A stretch of DNA of 64,000 nt from Enterobacter kobei (GTDB lineage Bacteria; Pseudomonadota; Gammaproteobacteria; Enterobacterales; Enterobacteriaceae): assembly GCF_001729765.1 (NCBI RefSeq), contig NZ_CP017181.1, forward strand, positions 1,922,001 through 1,986,000. The letters run 5' to 3'. Below the pieces are notes generated by a model. The model was not told the DNA's origin, made no database searches, and was given only the letters and a program-made list of their open reading frames with translations. Both the position numbers and the translations under genes were made by a program. Positions 1-13,188 of this stretch are shown piece by piece (the stretch's first letter is position 1; the number at the start of each line of letters is the position of its first letter).

Positions 1-444
1 TCTTATGTTGGCGAAGACAACGAACGTCAGGTACCGGTTATGATTCACCGTGCAATCCTCGGTTCACTGGAGCGCTTCATCGGCATCCTGACCGAAGAGT
101 TCGCGGGCTTCTTCCCAACCTGGCTTGCGCCAGTGCAGGTAGTGGTGATGAACATTACCGATTCTCAGGCAGATTACGTTAAAGAATTGACGCAGAAACT
201 ACAAAATGCGGGCATTCGCGTAAAAGCAGACTTGAGAAATGAGAAGATTGGCTTTAAAATCCGCGAGCACACTTTACGTCGTGTCCCGTATATGTTGGTC
301 TGTGGTGATAAAGAGGTGGAAGCAGGCAAAGTTGCCGTTCGCACCCGCCGTGGTAAAGACCTGGGCAGCCTGGACGTAAGTGAAGTGATTGAGAAGCTGC
401 AACAAGAGATTCGCAGCCGCAGTCTTCAACAACTGGAGGAATAA
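1..444 (+). CDS. thrS: Threonyl-tRNA synthetase, C-terminal fragment
   Basis: The reading frame is open from the first base and ends at TAA 442-444, so only the last 147 residues are in the window. ThrRS charges tRNA-Thr in the cytoplasm. The visible part covers the end of the class II catalytic core (the [11 protein letters not shown] segment of motif 3) and the anticodon-binding domain, ending in an Arg/Gln-rich tail as in E. coli. The gene is followed after three bases by infC, the conserved enterobacterial order, and the infC ribosome binding site lies inside the last thrS codons. Identification is by resemblance and context. The 5' part, with the editing domain and the autoregulatory leader, lies outside the window. 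Confidence 0.97.
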   Translation, partial: SYVGEDNERQVPVMIHRAILGSLERFIGILTEEFAGFFPTWLAPVQVVVMNITDSQADYVKELTQKLQNAGIRVKADLRNEKIGFKIREHTLRRVPYMLVCGDKEVEAGKVAVRTRRGKDLGSLDVSEVIEKLQQEIRSRSLQQLEE

Positions 445-990
<546 letters not shown>

Positions 991-1063
991 GGCCTTCAAG
1001 CAGCAAAATCTGTGGAGCCTTCGGGTTTCATAGGTTTTGTTCGCCTATGTTTCGTTTATTTAA

Positions 1064-1285
<222 letters not shown>

Positions 1286-1314
1286 GTCGTTAACGTTTAA
1301 CTTTTTTAACTTAG

Positions 1315-1692
<378 letters not shown>

Positions 1693-1701
1693 GCCAGTTG
1701 A

Positions 1702-1726
1702 GAGAGGGGGCTTTGCCTCCTCTTTT
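1702..1726 (+). terminator. Hairpin after rplT
   Basis: The segment AGAGGGGG-CTTTG-CCTCCTCT forms an eight-pair stem (one G.T pair) followed by TTTTC, ten bases after the rplT stop. It looks like a modest intrinsic terminator, so some transcription may run on into pheM-pheST. Confidence 0.6.
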
Positions 1727-1814
1727 CATTTAACACCATCAGAAGATTGACATTTATCCGTGCAGGCTTTTCAATAAGTTCTCAACGGTTTTTACCCAAC
1801 AAGGTAACGCAAGC

Positions 1815-1859
1815 ATGAATGCTGCTATTTTCCGCTTCTTCTTTTACTTTAGCACCTGA
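1815..1859 (+). CDS. pheM: pheST operon leader peptide
   Basis: A 14-codon ORF reads [14 protein letters not shown], identical as far as I recall to the E. coli pheM leader peptide. Five of the 14 codons are Phe, so a ribosome short of charged tRNA-Phe stalls here. A ribosome binding site (CAAGGTAACGC) precedes the ATG. Immediately downstream, CCAGGAGGCT at 1862-1871 can pair with AGCCTCC of the terminator at 1908-1932, giving the antiterminator alternative. The 1693-1996 gap is therefore fully accounted for by the rplT hairpin, pheM and the attenuator. Confidence 0.95.
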
Positions 1860-1907
1860 CTCCAGGAGGCTAGCGCGTGAAAGATGAAACGAAAAACAGC
1901 GCCAGAT

Positions 1908-1932
1908 AAGCCTCCCGATGGAGGCTTTTTTT
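1908..1932 (+). terminator. pheST attenuator terminator
   Basis: The stem AAGCCTCC / GGAGGCTT with a CGAT loop is followed by a run of T (ending near 1932). It lies between the pheM stop and pheS, the position of the known E. coli attenuator. The competing upstream copy AGGAGGCT (1864-1871) is complementary to the left arm. Confidence 0.9.
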
Positions 1933-1954
1933 GTATCTGAATTTGAGAGAATAA

Positions 1955-2980
<1,026 letters not shown>

Positions 2981-2995
2981 GGGCAGGACAGAACA

Positions 2996-5383
2996 ATGAA
3001 ATTCAGTGAACTGTGGTTACGCGAATGGGTCAATACCACGCTGGACAGCGACGCGCTGTCTGACCAGATCACCATGGCGGGCCTGGAAGTTGACGGCGTT
3101 GAGCCGGTTTCCGGTGCCTTCACCGGCGTCGTGGTCGGTGAAGTGGTCGAGTGCGGCCAGCATCCGAACGCCGACAAACTGCGCGTGACAAAAGTGAATG
3201 TCGGCGGCGACCGCCTGCTGGACATCGTTTGCGGTGCGCCAAACTGCCGTCAGGGCCTGAAAGTCGCCGTGGCAACCGTGGGTGCGGTACTGCCGGGTGA
3301 TTTCAAAATTAAAGCGGCTAAACTGCGCGGTGAGCCTTCTGAAGGTATGCTGTGCTCCTTCTCCGAGCTGGGTATTTCCGACGATCACAACGGCATCATT
3401 GAGCTGCCGCTGGATGCGCCAATTGGCACCGATATCCGCGAATACCTGAAGCTTGATGACAACACCATCGAGATCAGCGTTACGCCAAACCGCGCTGATT
3501 GCTTAGGTATCATCGGCGTGGCGCGCGACGTGGCCGTGCTGAACCAGACCGAACTGAACGCCCCGGAGATCGTACCGGTAGAAGCGACCATCAGTGACGT
3601 ACTGCCTATTCAGGTTGACGCCGCAGATGCTTGCCCACGCTACCTCGGCCGCGTGGTAAAAGGCATCAACGTGAAAGCGCCAACACCACTGTGGATGAAA
3701 GAGAAACTGCGCCGCTGCGGCATTCGCTCTATCGACGCGGTGGTTGACGTCACCAACTACGTTCTGCTGGAACTGGGTCAGCCAATGCATGCGTTCGATA
3801 AAGATCGTATCGAAGGCGGTATTGTTGTCCGTATGGCAAAAGAGGGCGAAACCCTGGTTCTGCTTGATGGCACCGAAGCGAAGCTGAACGCGGATACGCT
3901 GGTGATTGCTGACCACAGCAAAGCGCTGGCGATGGGCGGTATTTTCGGTGGCGAACACTCTGGAGTAAATGACGAAACGCAAAACGTCCTGCTGGAATGC
4001 GCCTTCTTCAGCCCGCTCTCTATCACCGGTCGCGCACGCCGTCATGGCCTGCACACCGATGCGTCTCACCGCTACGAGCGTGGCGTTGACCCTGCGCTGC
4101 AGTACAAAGCGATGGAGCGAGCGACTCGCCTGCTGATCGACATCTGCGGCGGTGAAGCCGGTCCGGTTATCGATGTCACTCACGAAGCGACGCTGCCGAA
4201 ACGCGCAACCATTACCCTGCGCCGCAGCAAGCTCGATCGCCTGATTGGTCATCATGTTGCCGATGCCCAGGTGACCGACATTCTGACGCGTCTGGGCTGT
4301 GAAGTGACCGAAGGTCAGGACGAGTGGAAAGCCGTTGCGCCATCCTGGCGTTTTGACATGGAAATCGAAGAAGATCTGGTGGAAGAAGTGGCCCGCGTAT
4401 ACGGCTACAACAACATCCCGGACGAGCCCGTTCAGGCCGGTCTGGTGATGGGTACCCATCGTGAAGCCGACCTGTCCCTGAAGCGTGTGAAAACCATGCT
4501 TAACGACAAAGGCTACCAGGAAGTGATCACCTACAGCTTTGTTGATCCTAAGCTGCAGCAACTGATCCACCCGGGCGAGGAGGCGTTGATCCTGCCAAGC
4601 CCAATCTCCAGCGAAATGTCCGCAATGCGTCTGTCCCTGTGGACCGGGCTGCTGGGCACTATCGTTTACAACCAGAATCGCCAGCAAAACCGCGTGCGAA
4701 TTTTCGAAAGCGGTTTGCGCTTTGTACCGGATAATCAGGCAAATTTAGGCATCCGTCAGGATCTCATGCTGGCTGGTGCTATCAGTGGCAACCGTTATGA
4801 AGAGCACTGGGACCTGGCAAAAGGTACGGTTGATTTCTACGATATGAAAGGCGATCTGGAAGCCATTCTGGATCTGACCGGTAAATTATCTGAAATTGAA
4901 TTCCGTGCAGAAGCGATTCCAGCCCTGCATCCGGGCCAGAGTGCGGCGATCTATTTAGACGGCAAACGCATTGGTTTCATTGGTGTTGTTCATCCTGAGC
5001 TGGAGCGTAAGCTGGACCTGAACGGCCGTACCATCGTGTTTGAGCTGGAGTGGAGCCCGGTTGCAGACCGCGTCATTCCTCAGGCGCAGGACGTCTCCCG
5101 CTTCCCGGCGAACCGCCGTGATATCGCGGTTGTGGTCGCGGAAAACGTTCCCGCAGCAGATATTTTGGCCGAATGTAAGAAAGTTGGCGTAAATCAGGTA
5201 GTTGGCGTAAACTTATTTGACGTGTACCGCGGCAAGGGCGTAGCAGAAGGTTTCAAGAGCCTCGCTATCAGCCTTATCCTTCAGGATACCAGCCGTACAC
5301 TCGAAGAAGAGGAGATTGCCGCTACCGTCGCCAAATGTGTAGAGGCATTAAAAGAGCGATTCCAGGCATCATTGAGGGATTGA
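2996..5383 (+). CDS. pheT: Phenylalanyl-tRNA synthetase beta subunit
   Basis: The 795-residue beta subunit carries, in order, an N-terminal tRNA-binding (EMAP-like) domain around residues 40-150, the B3/4 editing domain that hydrolyses Tyr-tRNA-Phe (about 210-400), B5 domains, and a C-terminal ferredoxin-fold anticodon-binding domain (from about 700, [16 protein letters not shown]). Length matches E. coli. It pairs with PheS from the adjacent upstream gene and is followed after four bases by ihfA, so pheM-pheS-pheT-ihfA form one transcription unit. No irregularity seen. Confidence 0.98.
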   Translation: MKFSELWLREWVNTTLDSDALSDQITMAGLEVDGVEPVSGAFTGVVVGEVVECGQHPNADKLRVTKVNVGGDRLLDIVCGAPNCRQGLKVAVATVGAVLPGDFKIKAAKLRGEPSEGMLCSFSELGISDDHNGIIELPLDAPIGTDIREYLKLDDNTIEISVTPNRADCLGIIGVARDVAVLNQTELNAPEIVPVEATISDVLPIQVDAADACPRYLGRVVKGINVKAPTPLWMKEKLRRCGIRSIDAVVDVTNYVLLELGQPMHAFDKDRIEGGIVVRMAKEGETLVLLDGTEAKLNADTLVIADHSKALAMGGIFGGEHSGVNDETQNVLLECAFFSPLSITGRARRHGLHTDASHRYERGVDPALQYKAMERATRLLIDICGGEAGPVIDVTHEATLPKRATITLRRSKLDRLIGHHVADAQVTDILTRLGCEVTEGQDEWKAVAPSWRFDMEIEEDLVEEVARVYGYNNIPDEPVQAGLVMGTHREADLSLKRVKTMLNDKGYQEVITYSFVDPKLQQLIHPGEEALILPSPISSEMSAMRLSLWTGLLGTIVYNQNRQQNRVRIFESGLRFVPDNQANLGIRQDLMLAGAISGNRYEEHWDLAKGTVDFYDMKGDLEAILDLTGKLSEIEFRAEAIPALHPGQSAAIYLDGKRIGFIGVVHPELERKLDLNGRTIVFELEWSPVADRVIPQAQDVSRFPANRRDIAVVVAENVPAADILAECKKVGVNQVVGVNLFDVYRGKGVAEGFKSLAISLILQDTSRTLEEEEIAATVAKCVEALKERFQASLRD

Positions 5384-5387
5384 ACCT

Positions 5388-5687
5388 ATGGCGCTTACAA
5401 AAGCTGAAATGTCAGAATATCTGTTTGATAAGCTTGGGCTTAGCAAACGGGATGCCAAAGAGCTGGTAGAGCTGTTTTTCGAAGAGATCCGTCGTGCTCT
5501 GGAAAATGGTGAGCAGGTAAAACTCTCCGGTTTTGGCAATTTTGATTTGCGAGACAAAAACCAACGTCCGGGCCGTAACCCGAAGACGGGGGAAGATATT
5601 CCCATTACAGCCCGCCGCGTGGTGACCTTCAGACCCGGCCAGAAGTTAAAAAGCCGTGTCGAAAACGCAACGCCCAAAGCAGAGTAA
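5388..5687 (+). CDS. ihfA: Integration host factor alpha subunit
   Basis: This 99-residue HU/IHF-fold protein ([20 protein letters not shown]) has the DNA-intercalating beta-arm with the [14 protein letters not shown] segment containing the conserved Pro. Together with IhfB it bends DNA sharply at specific sites and acts in recombination, replication and sigma-54 promoter activation. It sits four bases after pheT, as in E. coli, and is followed by a strong terminator at 5699-5727. Confidence 0.98.
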   Translation: MALTKAEMSEYLFDKLGLSKRDAKELVELFFEEIRRALENGEQVKLSGFGNFDLRDKNQRPGRNPKTGEDIPITARRVVTFRPGQKLKSRVENATPKAE

Positions 5688-5698
5688 TATGAACTAAC

Positions 5699-5727
5699 CA
5701 AAAAGGCCGCCCACGCGGCCTTTTTTC
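5699..5727 (+). terminator. Terminator of the pheST-ihfA operon
   Basis: The stem AAAGGCCGC / GCGGCCTTT (with a CCAC loop) is followed by TTTTTC. It lies 15 bases after ihfA and separates it from btuC. Confidence 0.92.
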
Positions 5728-5790
5728 TTTGCGCTCTCTGGCAAACCGACCGTAAAATCAAAGACATCACACGCTAATAAAACCACGCTC

Positions 5791-6771
5791 ATGCTTGATT
5801 ATGCTCATCGCCAACACCGTTCCGACCGACGTCGCCTGCTATTGCTGGCGCTGTTGCTGATTGTCGCCGCGGGTATCAGCCTCTGCGCGGGCGACAGCTG
5901 GATTGGGCCCGAACGCTGGCTGGGGCCTGACGGGCAACTCTTCGTCTGGCAAATTCGTCTGCCGCGCACCGTGGCGGTGATGCTGGTCGGTGCTGCACTG
6001 GCGCTGTCAGGTACCGTTATGCAGGCGCTGTTTGAAAACCCGCTGGCGGAACCCGGGCTGCTCGGGGTGTCGAACGGTGCAGGCGTCGGGCTGATTGCGG
6101 CGGTAATGCTGGGCGGAGGAGAACTCTCCGGATGGAGTATTAGCCTCAGCGCCATTTTCGGCGCATTACTGATCACCATCATCCTGCTTCGCTTTGCCAG
6201 ACGCCACTTGTCGACCAGCCGCCTGCTGCTTGCCGGGGTTGCGCTGGGGATCATCTGCAGCGCGCTAATGACCTGGGCGGTATACTTCTCGACCTCCTTT
6301 GACTTGCGTCAGCTGATGTACTGGATGATGGGCGGCTTTGGTGGCGTTGACTGGCATCAGGGCTGGCTGATGGCACTTCTGGTGCCTGGAATTGTATGGG
6401 CAGCCCTGCAGGCGCAGCCGCTGAACATGCTCGCGCTGGGGGAGATCTCAGCACGTCAGCTCGGCATGCCGATGGCGTTCTGGCGTAACGTGCTGGTCAT
6501 TGCCATCGGTTGGCTGGTGGGCGTGAGCGTGGCGCTGGCGGGAGCGATTGGTTTTATCGGGTTGGTTATCCCGCATATGCTGCGTCTGTGTGGCTTCACG
6601 GACCATCGAACCTTGCTTCCGGCTTCGGCCGTGGCCGGAGCCGTCACGCTGCTGGTGGCTGATATCATCGCTCGTCTTGCCCTGACAGCCGCGGAGTTAC
6701 CGATTGGTGTGGTAACCGCCACGCTGGGCGCGCCAGTCTTTATCTGGCTACTATTAAAATCCGGACGTTAA
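5791..6771 (+). CDS. btuC: Vitamin B12 ABC transporter permease
   Basis: This 326-residue integral membrane protein belongs to the FecCD/BtuC family, with about ten hydrophobic segments. BtuC2D2 moves cobalamin delivered by BtuF from periplasm to cytoplasm. The family pattern [16 protein letters not shown] (about residues 86-101) and the [15 protein letters not shown] segment, which includes the coupling region that contacts BtuD, are present. The genes downstream are btuE and btuD, as in E. coli. Only 63 bases separate the ihfA terminator from the start, too short for a cobalamin riboswitch, and none is recognisable. Confidence 0.96.
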   Translation: MLDYAHRQHRSDRRRLLLLALLLIVAAGISLCAGDSWIGPERWLGPDGQLFVWQIRLPRTVAVMLVGAALALSGTVMQALFENPLAEPGLLGVSNGAGVGLIAAVMLGGGELSGWSISLSAIFGALLITIILLRFARRHLSTSRLLLAGVALGIICSALMTWAVYFSTSFDLRQLMYWMMGGFGGVDWHQGWLMALLVPGIVWAALQAQPLNMLALGEISARQLGMPMAFWRNVLVIAIGWLVGVSVALAGAIGFIGLVIPHMLRLCGFTDHRTLLPASAVAGAVTLLVADIIARLALTAAELPIGVVTATLGAPVFIWLLLKSGR

Positions 6772-6804
6772 AAAACGACCCATAAGACAACCTGAGGGAA
6801 TGCT

Positions 6805-7356
6805 ATGCAGACTGATATCCTGAATACCGAAGTGACGACCATTGATGGCGAGAAAACCACGCTGGAAAGCTACAAAGGCAACGTGTTGCTTATCGTCAAC
6901 GTGGCGTCCAAATGCGGCCTGACGCCACAGTACGAACAGCTGGAGAACATTCAGAAAGCCTGGGAGAAAGACGGTTTCACCGTGCTGGGCTTCCCGTGCA
7001 ACCAGTTCCTGGGCCAGGAGCCGGGCAGCGAAGAAGAGATCAAAACCTTCTGCAGCACCACCTATGGCGTAACGTTCCCGATGTTCAGCAAAATTGATGT
7101 TAACGGCGAAGATCGCCATCCGCTGTACGCGAAGCTGATTGCTGCCGCGCCGAAGGCCGTTGCGCCTGAGGGCAGTGGTTTTTACGAGCGTATGGCCAGC
7201 AAAGGCCGCGCGCCGCTCTATCCGGACGATATTCTGTGGAACTTCGAAAAATTCCTGATCGGTCGCGACGGCCAGGTCGTTCAGCGCTTCTCGCCGGATA
7301 TGACGCCTGAGGATCCGATTGTCATGGAATCGATCAAGCTGGCGCTGGCAAAATAA
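6805..7356 (+). CDS. btuE: Glutathione/thioredoxin peroxidase BtuE
   Basis: A 183-residue glutathione-peroxidase-family protein. The active-site Cys37 lies in [14 protein letters not shown]; the catalytic Gln and Trp regions ([14 protein letters not shown] and [10 protein letters not shown]) are also visible. It reduces hydrogen and organic peroxides; despite its place inside the btu operon it is not needed for B12 transport in E. coli. The stop codon overlaps the btuD start by one base (TAATG), indicating translational coupling. The ribosome binding site CTGAGGGAA precedes ATG 6805. Confidence 0.96.
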   Translation: MQTDILNTEVTTIDGEKTTLESYKGNVLLIVNVASKCGLTPQYEQLENIQKAWEKDGFTVLGFPCNQFLGQEPGSEEEIKTFCSTTYGVTFPMFSKIDVNGEDRHPLYAKLIAAAPKAVAPEGSGFYERMASKGRAPLYPDDILWNFEKFLIGRDGQVVQRFSPDMTPEDPIVMESIKLALAK

Positions 7357-8111
7357 TGTCACTGCTGATGCAGCTCACGGACGTCGCCGAGAAGGGGCGT
7401 CTGGAGCCGATGACCGGCGCTATCAATGCGGGGGAAATCCTGCATCTGGTTGGGCCAAACGGCGCGGGAAAAAGCACGCTGCTGGCGCGGATGGCAGGGC
7501 TGACCACCGGGCCCGGGCAGATCACACTGCTGGAACATCCTCTTGCTGACTGGTCTCCCGGCTCGCTGGCCCACCGGCGCAGCTATCTGGTGCAGCAGCA
7601 GGTGCCGCCGTTTGCGATGCCGGTCTGGCATTATCTGATGCTGCATTTGCACGACAAACAGAATACGGCACTGCTTACGGAGGTGGCGGCGGCGTTAGGA
7701 CTGGAAGATAAACTGCCCCGCCATGCCAGCCAGCTTTCCGGCGGTGAATGGCAGCGAGTGCGTCTGGCGGCGGTCATTCTGCAGATCCACCCCGCAGGCA
7801 ACCCTCACGGGCGGATGTTGCTCCTGGACGAACCCATGAGTGGTCTGGATGTCGCCCAGCAGGCGGCGCTGGATTCGCTGTTAAGCGCGTTGAGCCGGAA
7901 AGGTATTGCCGTGGTGATGAGCAGCCACGACCTTAACCATACGTTGCGCCATGCCCATCGGGTGTGGCTACTGTCGCGCGGCAGGATGATTGCCAGCGGC
8001 GCGCGGGACCAGGTTCTTACGCCGCCACATCTGGCACGTGCCTATAACATGTCGTTCCGCAGGCTGGATATCGAGGGACATAAGATGCTGATTTCTACGG
8101 GGCAGGAGTAA
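7356..8111 (+). CDS. btuD: Vitamin B12 ABC transporter ATPase
   Basis: A 251-residue ABC ATPase with Walker [10 protein letters not shown] (about residues 32-40), signature [12 protein letters not shown], Walker B MLLLDEP and the switch His in MSSHDLNH. It powers B12 import with BtuC. Its start overlaps the btuE stop. nlpC begins 74 bases later; there is no clear terminator in the gap, so nlpC may be partly co-transcribed. Confidence 0.96.
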   Translation: MSLLMQLTDVAEKGRLEPMTGAINAGEILHLVGPNGAGKSTLLARMAGLTTGPGQITLLEHPLADWSPGSLAHRRSYLVQQQVPPFAMPVWHYLMLHLHDKQNTALLTEVAAALGLEDKLPRHASQLSGGEWQRVRLAAVILQIHPAGNPHGRMLLLDEPMSGLDVAQQAALDSLLSALSRKGIAVVMSSHDLNHTLRHAHRVWLLSRGRMIASGARDQVLTPPHLARAYNMSFRRLDIEGHKMLISTGQE

Positions 8112-8185
8112 CCGTTTCTTGCCTGTTAACGCACTTGCGCGCTAAATTACCGAAAGAACAATAAAAGCAGAGGATTCGTCTGAAA

Positions 8186-8650
8186 ATGCGATTCTGGTTT
8201 ATCCTGGTGGCGGCACTCTTTCTTGCGGGATGCAGCAGCCATCGTGCACCGCCGCCTAATCCGCGGCTTTCAGATTCTATCACCGTCATTGCCAGTCTGA
8301 ACGACCAGCTGAGCAACTGGCGCGGGACGCCTTATCGCTACGGCGGTATGAGTCGCGGCGGGGTGGACTGCTCTGGTTTTGTGCTGATGACGTTTCGTGA
8401 CAAGTTTGATTTACAGCTTCCGCGCGAAACGCGCAAGCAGGCTGAAATTGGGACTGAAATTGATAAAGACGATCTGCTGCCGGGAGACCTGGTCTTTTTC
8501 AAAACCGGTTCGGGAGAAAGTGGCCTGCATGTCGGCATTTATGACACGGACAACCAGTTTATTCATGCCTCAACAAGCCGTGGTGTGATGCGCTCTTCTC
8601 TGGATAATGTTTACTGGCGTAAAAATTTCTGGCAGGCACGACGTATTTAA
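8186..8650 (+). CDS. nlpC: NlpC/P60-family lipoprotein
   Basis: A 154-residue lipoprotein with a signal peptide ending in the lipobox LAGC (Cys16), so it is predicted to be lipid-anchored in the envelope. The NlpC/P60 cysteine peptidase domain fills the rest: catalytic Cys in GGVDCSGFV, first His in LHVGIYD, second His in QFIHAS. Family members cleave peptidoglycan stem peptides; the exact NlpC substrate is not settled as far as I know. It lies between btuD and ydiV, the E. coli order. The next 292 bases (8651-8942) are A+T-rich and hold no gene; they presumably contain the ydiV promoter. Confidence 0.95.
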   Translation: MRFWFILVAALFLAGCSSHRAPPPNPRLSDSITVIASLNDQLSNWRGTPYRYGGMSRGGVDCSGFVLMTFRDKFDLQLPRETRKQAEIGTEIDKDDLLPGDLVFFKTGSGESGLHVGIYDTDNQFIHASTSRGVMRSSLDNVYWRKNFWQARRI

Positions 8651-8958
8651 TCTGCCCGAACACGTCTCACTGCCGGCAGGGTAACTATTAAATCATGCCG
8701 GTTTTTCTTGAATAAGCTGATTAAAGTTAAATTTACCTAAAATTAGCGTCATCCTTATGTGTCTGTTTTATCTAAAACTGGCTATTACTCTGTAACCAGG
8801 ATAAGATTATTTTAGATTCAGGGATAAATCTGAAAATTAATACGGAACTAATGAAATTAAACTTATTAAAATCAAGACAGTGGAATTGTGTCGGCAATTG
8901 CTCCAGGATGTCCTCTCTCATCTTTAATGCGGGGCGAGTGCAATGATGATTACGCTAG

Positions 8959-8974
8959 GGAAGGTGCGAACAAG
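8959..8974 (+). repeat. IS left terminal inverted repeat
   Basis: GGAAGGTGCGAACAAG, directly after the CTAG target duplicate at 8955-8958. It matches the complement of the right end at 15 of 16 positions. Confidence 0.95.
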
Positions 8975-8981
8975 TTCCTGA

Positions 8982-10007
<1,026 letters not shown>

Positions 10008-10064
10008 AAACCGGAAATAACGCCAGAAATGGTGGAAAAAATAGCCTAAATAGGCTGATTCGAT

Positions 10065-10853
10065 GTGTTTGCGGGAAAAAAATCGGCCCAGATCCGCGAA
10101 ATTTTAATCAGCGAGTCAGCTTGGGAAGAAATGACCTGCTTATTCGCACCTTCCCTAGATAATGCATACCAGTCTGAACTGATGCTTTTGCCTGCACGTA
10201 ATAGTGCTGGCGAGCTTAAAGGTTTAGAGGTTCTGGTTAACTTTACTGGCGTCGGCACCGATGTGAGGATCCCCACTGAGCTCGTTATCCCCCGGCTTTC
10301 AGCGGCAGAAGAGTTAGCGCTGTTTAACGAAAAACTGCAATTGCTTGATACCTGTAAACTGTTTTTTATTCAGCATCAGTTAATTGCATGGATCAATATT
10401 ACACCGGCTATTGTTGAATTTTTATTAAGTAATGGGAATGCTGTTTCAATTCTTGAGCGGTATCCTTTTCTTGAGTTTACTGTTAATGAGAATTATCCAG
10501 GTTTAAATAACGGAAAGGATGATCTGCAACTGGCGAGAATGGCGATCCATTTCCCCCTGGTCCTCGCAAACTTTGGTGCAGGCGCGGCATCGCTCAAAGC
10601 TGTCTATGATGGATTATTTAAACGGGTGATTCTCGATAAAGGTTTCATCCAGCAGCGGGCTTCGGAGCTCTCTTTCGAACCTTTTATGCGCGCTATCCTC
10701 TGGCAAATAACGCCGCACTGCCAGTCGGTGATCGTCTCCGGTATTGACGACCACGGTCTGCTGCAACGCGTCTTGTCCTTCAATTTTGGCGCCATGCAGG
10801 GCACGCTGTGGCCCGCTGTCCCGGCGGAGCACGTCACGACGCTGGTTCAGTAG
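10065..10853 (+). CDS. IS5-YdiV chimeric reading frame (EAL-like domain)
   Basis: This frame starts at an ATG inside the right end of the IS (10065), reads 30 IS-encoded codons through the terminal repeat, and enters ydiV at CTA 10155 in the native ydiV frame. The predicted 262-residue product replaces only the first four or five YdiV residues with 30 foreign ones ([15 protein letters not shown]...). The YdiV body is intact: [77 protein letters not shown]. As in E. coli YdiV the EAL catalytic residues are absent. Whether it is made depends on a promoter in or reading out of the IS and on a weak ribosome binding site (TAGGCTG). It may also be read as the ydiV remnant only. Confidence 0.6.
   Translation: MFAGKKSAQIREILISESAWEEMTCLFAPSLDNAYQSELMLLPARNSAGELKGLEVLVNFTGVGTDVRIPTELVIPRLSAAEELALFNEKLQLLDTCKLFFIQHQLIAWINITPAIVEFLLSNGNAVSILERYPFLEFTVNENYPGLNNGKDDLQLARMAIHFPLVLANFGAGAASLKAVYDGLFKRVILDKGFIQQRASELSFEPFMRAILWQITPHCQSVIVSGIDDHGLLQRVLSFNFGAMQGTLWPAVPAEHVTTLVQ
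10139..10154 (-). repeat. IS right terminal inverted repeat
   Basis: CTTATTCGCACCTTCC on the + strand, directly before the second CTAG copy at 10155-10158. The single mismatch to the left end is at position 13. Confidence 0.95.
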
Positions 10854-10920
10854 CGATAACCCTGTCTTTCGCCCGTGTTTAAGTTCGGGCAAACCCTCTA
10901 CACTAAAAGCAGGAGGACTT

Positions 10921-12363
10921 ATGACCCTGTCTTTTACTGCTCACTGGCATGACGAGTTGCCTGGCTTTTACACCGCACTCAAACCCACACCGTTACACAA
11001 TTCACGTCTTATCTGGCACAACGACCGGCTGGCCGATGAACTGGCCGTTCCGCCTGAGATGTTTAAGCCTTCCGGGGGCGCGGGCGTCTGGGGAGGCGAA
11101 ACGCTTCTGCCCGGTATGCAACCCCTTGCCCAGGTCTATAGCGGACACCAGTTTGGCGTCTGGGCGGGACAGCTGGGCGACGGCAGGGGGATCCTGCTGG
11201 GTGAACAACAGCTTTCCAACGGAGAGACGGTTGACTGGCATCTGAAAGGTGCAGGTCTTACCCCTTATTCTCGGATGGGCGATGGCCGCGCAGTATTACG
11301 TTCAACAATACGTGAATGCCTGTCCTCTGAAGCCATGCATGCTCTGGGGATCCCCACCACGCGCGCGCTGTCGATTGTCACCAGCGACACGCCGGTTATG
11401 CGCGAAACGGTAGAAAAAGGGGCGATGCTGATGCGTATCGCACAAAGCCATCTGCGCTTTGGCCATTTTGAGCACTTTTACTATCGTCGTGAGACGGACA
11501 AGGTTCGTCAGCTCGCGGACTACGCTATTCGTCGCCATTGGGCGCATTTGCAGGATGAGGCTGATAAATACGTTCTCTGGTTCCGGGACGTGGTCGCCCG
11601 TACCGCCAGGATGATTGCTCGCTGGCAAACGGTGGGCTTTGCTCATGGGGTAATGAACACTGACAATATGTCGCTCCTCGGGCTGACCTTTGATTATGGG
11701 CCGTTTGGTTTTCTGGATGATTATCAGCCGGGTTATATCTGCAACCACTCTGACTATCAGGGACGTTACAGTTTTGACAACCAGCCAGCGGTTGGGCTAT
11801 GGAACCTGCAGCGGTTTGCGCAAACATTGTCGCCGTTTATGGATGTCGATGCCCTGAATGATGCACTCGACAGCTATCAGGACGTTTTGCTGCGAGAATA
11901 TGGCACGCTGATGCGCAACAAGCTGGGGCTGATGACCCAGGAGAAAGGGGATAACGAGATCCTGAACGATCTGTTTGCACTGATGGCGCGTGAGGGGAGT
12001 GATTATACCCGCACTTTCCGGATGCTGGGCCAGACGGAGCAGCACAGTGCTGCATCGCCGCTGCGCGACGAGTTTATTGACAGGCAGGCCTTTGACGACT
12101 GGTTTGCACGTTACCGCTCCCGCTTGCAGCAGGAACAGGTCGATGACGCCGCCCGTCAGACGCAGATGAACGCGACGAATCCCGCGATGGTGTTGCGCAA
12201 CTGGCTGGCGCAGCGGGCGATTGAACAGGCAGAGCAGGGAGAGTATGACGAGTTGCACCGTCTGCACCTGGCGTTGCGCACGCCGTTTGCCGACCGGGAT
12301 GATGACTATATCAGCCGCCCGCCAGACTGGGGCAAACGGCTGGAAGTGAGTTGCTCAAGTTAA
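10921..12363 (+). CDS. selO: Protein adenylyltransferase SelO (YdiU)
   Basis: A 480-residue SelO/YdiU protein. ATG 10921 ([20 protein letters not shown]) is chosen over an in-frame extension 59 codons upstream because AGCAGGAGG lies just ahead and the length then matches the family. SelO has a kinase fold with ATP bound in flipped orientation and transfers AMP to Ser/Thr/Tyr of targets. Visible motifs are GQLGDGRG, the [21 protein letters not shown] segment, and the metal-binding region [22 protein letters not shown]. Bacterial homologues end without the C-terminal Sec found in eukaryotic SelO, and this one ends LEVSCSS. It follows ydiV as in E. coli. Confidence 0.95.
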   Translation: MTLSFTAHWHDELPGFYTALKPTPLHNSRLIWHNDRLADELAVPPEMFKPSGGAGVWGGETLLPGMQPLAQVYSGHQFGVWAGQLGDGRGILLGEQQLSNGETVDWHLKGAGLTPYSRMGDGRAVLRSTIRECLSSEAMHALGIPTTRALSIVTSDTPVMRETVEKGAMLMRIAQSHLRFGHFEHFYYRRETDKVRQLADYAIRRHWAHLQDEADKYVLWFRDVVARTARMIARWQTVGFAHGVMNTDNMSLLGLTFDYGPFGFLDDYQPGYICNHSDYQGRYSFDNQPAVGLWNLQRFAQTLSPFMDVDALNDALDSYQDVLLREYGTLMRNKLGLMTQEKGDNEILNDLFALMAREGSDYTRTFRMLGQTEQHSAASPLRDEFIDRQAFDDWFARYRSRLQQEQVDDAARQTQMNATNPAMVLRNWLAQRAIEQAEQGEYDELHRLHLALRTPFADRDDDYISRPPDWGKRLEVSCSS

Positions 12364-12369
12364 ACATTT

Positions 12370-12403
12370 CTGGCCGGGTAGCGGCTTCGCCTTACCCGGC
12401 CAG
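12370..12403. terminator. REP-like hairpin between convergent selO and hbd genes
   Basis: Perfect 11-base arms CTGGCCGGGTA / TACCCGGCCAG enclose GCGGCTTCGCCT, which itself can pair GCG/CGC. The sequence resembles the REP elements at 24275 and 33354. It sits six bases after selO and just after the stop of the opposing gene, so it can act as a two-way terminator. Confidence 0.75.
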
Positions 12404-12407
12404 AAAC

Positions 12408-13178
12408 TCACTGTGCCACCCAGCCGCCATCCATATTCCACGCGGCGCCGCGAACGTTAACGGCGCTGTCGCTGCATAAAAACAGCGCCAGTTCGCCCAA
12501 CTGCTCCGGGGTGACAAATTCACCTGAAGGCTGCTTTTCCCCGAGAAGCTGGTCTTGCGCCAGTTCCGGCGGGACGCCATCCGCGATGCGCTTATCGATT
12601 TGCTGTTGTACCAGCGGGGTCAGCACCCACCCCGGGCAGAGGGCATTGGCGGTCACGCCGGTGCGTGCGGTTTCCAGCGCCAGGGATTTGGTAAAGCCCA
12701 CCACGCCATGCTTGGCGGCAACGTAGGCGGACTTCTCTTTCGACGCAACCAGCCCGTGAACGGAGGCGATATTAATGATGCGTCCCCAGTTTTGTTCACG
12801 CATGGCGGGCAACGCCAGCCGGCTGGTGTGAAACACCGCAGAAAGGTTAATGGCGATAATGTCGTTCCATTTCTCCACCGGGAAGGTCTCCACCGGAGCC
12901 ACATGCTGTATCCCGGCATTGTTAACAAGAATATCCACGCCGCCAAACTGCGATTCGGCGTAGCGCATCATGGCTTCAATCTGCAACACGTCACGCAGGT
13001 CGGCATCGTGGTAGCCCGGCTTTTTGCCCAGTTGTGCAATTTCTTCTCGCGCTGATCCGCTGTCACCGAAACCGTTGAGAATCAACTGCGCCCCTGATTT
13101 CGCCAGCACGCGAGCGATCCCCAGGCCAATGCCGCTTGTCGAGCCGGTCACCAGGGCGATTTTACCGTTCAGATTCAT
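12408..13178 (-). CDS. D-3-hydroxybutyrate dehydrogenase (SDR family)
   Basis: A 256-residue short-chain dehydrogenase started at ATG 13178 (MNLNGKIALVTGSTSGIG) because GTAAGGAGAG lies just upstream. The NAD-binding TGSTSGIG motif is at about 11-18, NNAG at 86-89, and the catalytic set is Asn111, Ser139, Tyr152 and Lys156 (SAYVAAKHG). Several residues typical of 3-hydroxybutyrate dehydrogenases (QHVAPVETFP, MNLNGKIALVTGSTSGIGLG) are present. It interconverts 3-hydroxybutyrate and acetoacetate. As the last gene of an operon with a GntP permease, thiolase and 3-oxoacid CoA-transferase, this specificity is well supported by context. Confidence 0.9.
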   Translation of the reverse strand: MNLNGKIALVTGSTSGIGLGIARVLAKSGAQLILNGFGDSGSAREEIAQLGKKPGYHDADLRDVLQIEAMMRYAESQFGGVDILVNNAGIQHVAPVETFPVEKWNDIIAINLSAVFHTSRLALPAMREQNWGRIINIASVHGLVASKEKSAYVAAKHGVVGFTKSLALETARTGVTANALCPGWVLTPLVQQQIDKRIADGVPPELAQDQLLGEKQPSGEFVTPEQLGELALFLCSDSAVNVRGAAWNMDGGWVAQ

Positions 13179-13188
13179 TTTTCTCTCC

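Noticed and set aside
3503..4687. 394-codon open frame on the minus strand opposite pheT
   Set aside because: Antisense shadow of an essential conserved gene; no supporting signals.
5728..5790. Cobalamin riboswitch before btuC
   Set aside because: The gap of 63 bases is too short, and no B12-box-like motif is visible.
10744..10920. 59-codon N-terminal extension of selO
   Set aside because: It overlaps the end of ydiV in another frame; ATG 10921 has an AGGAGG site and gives the normal family start.
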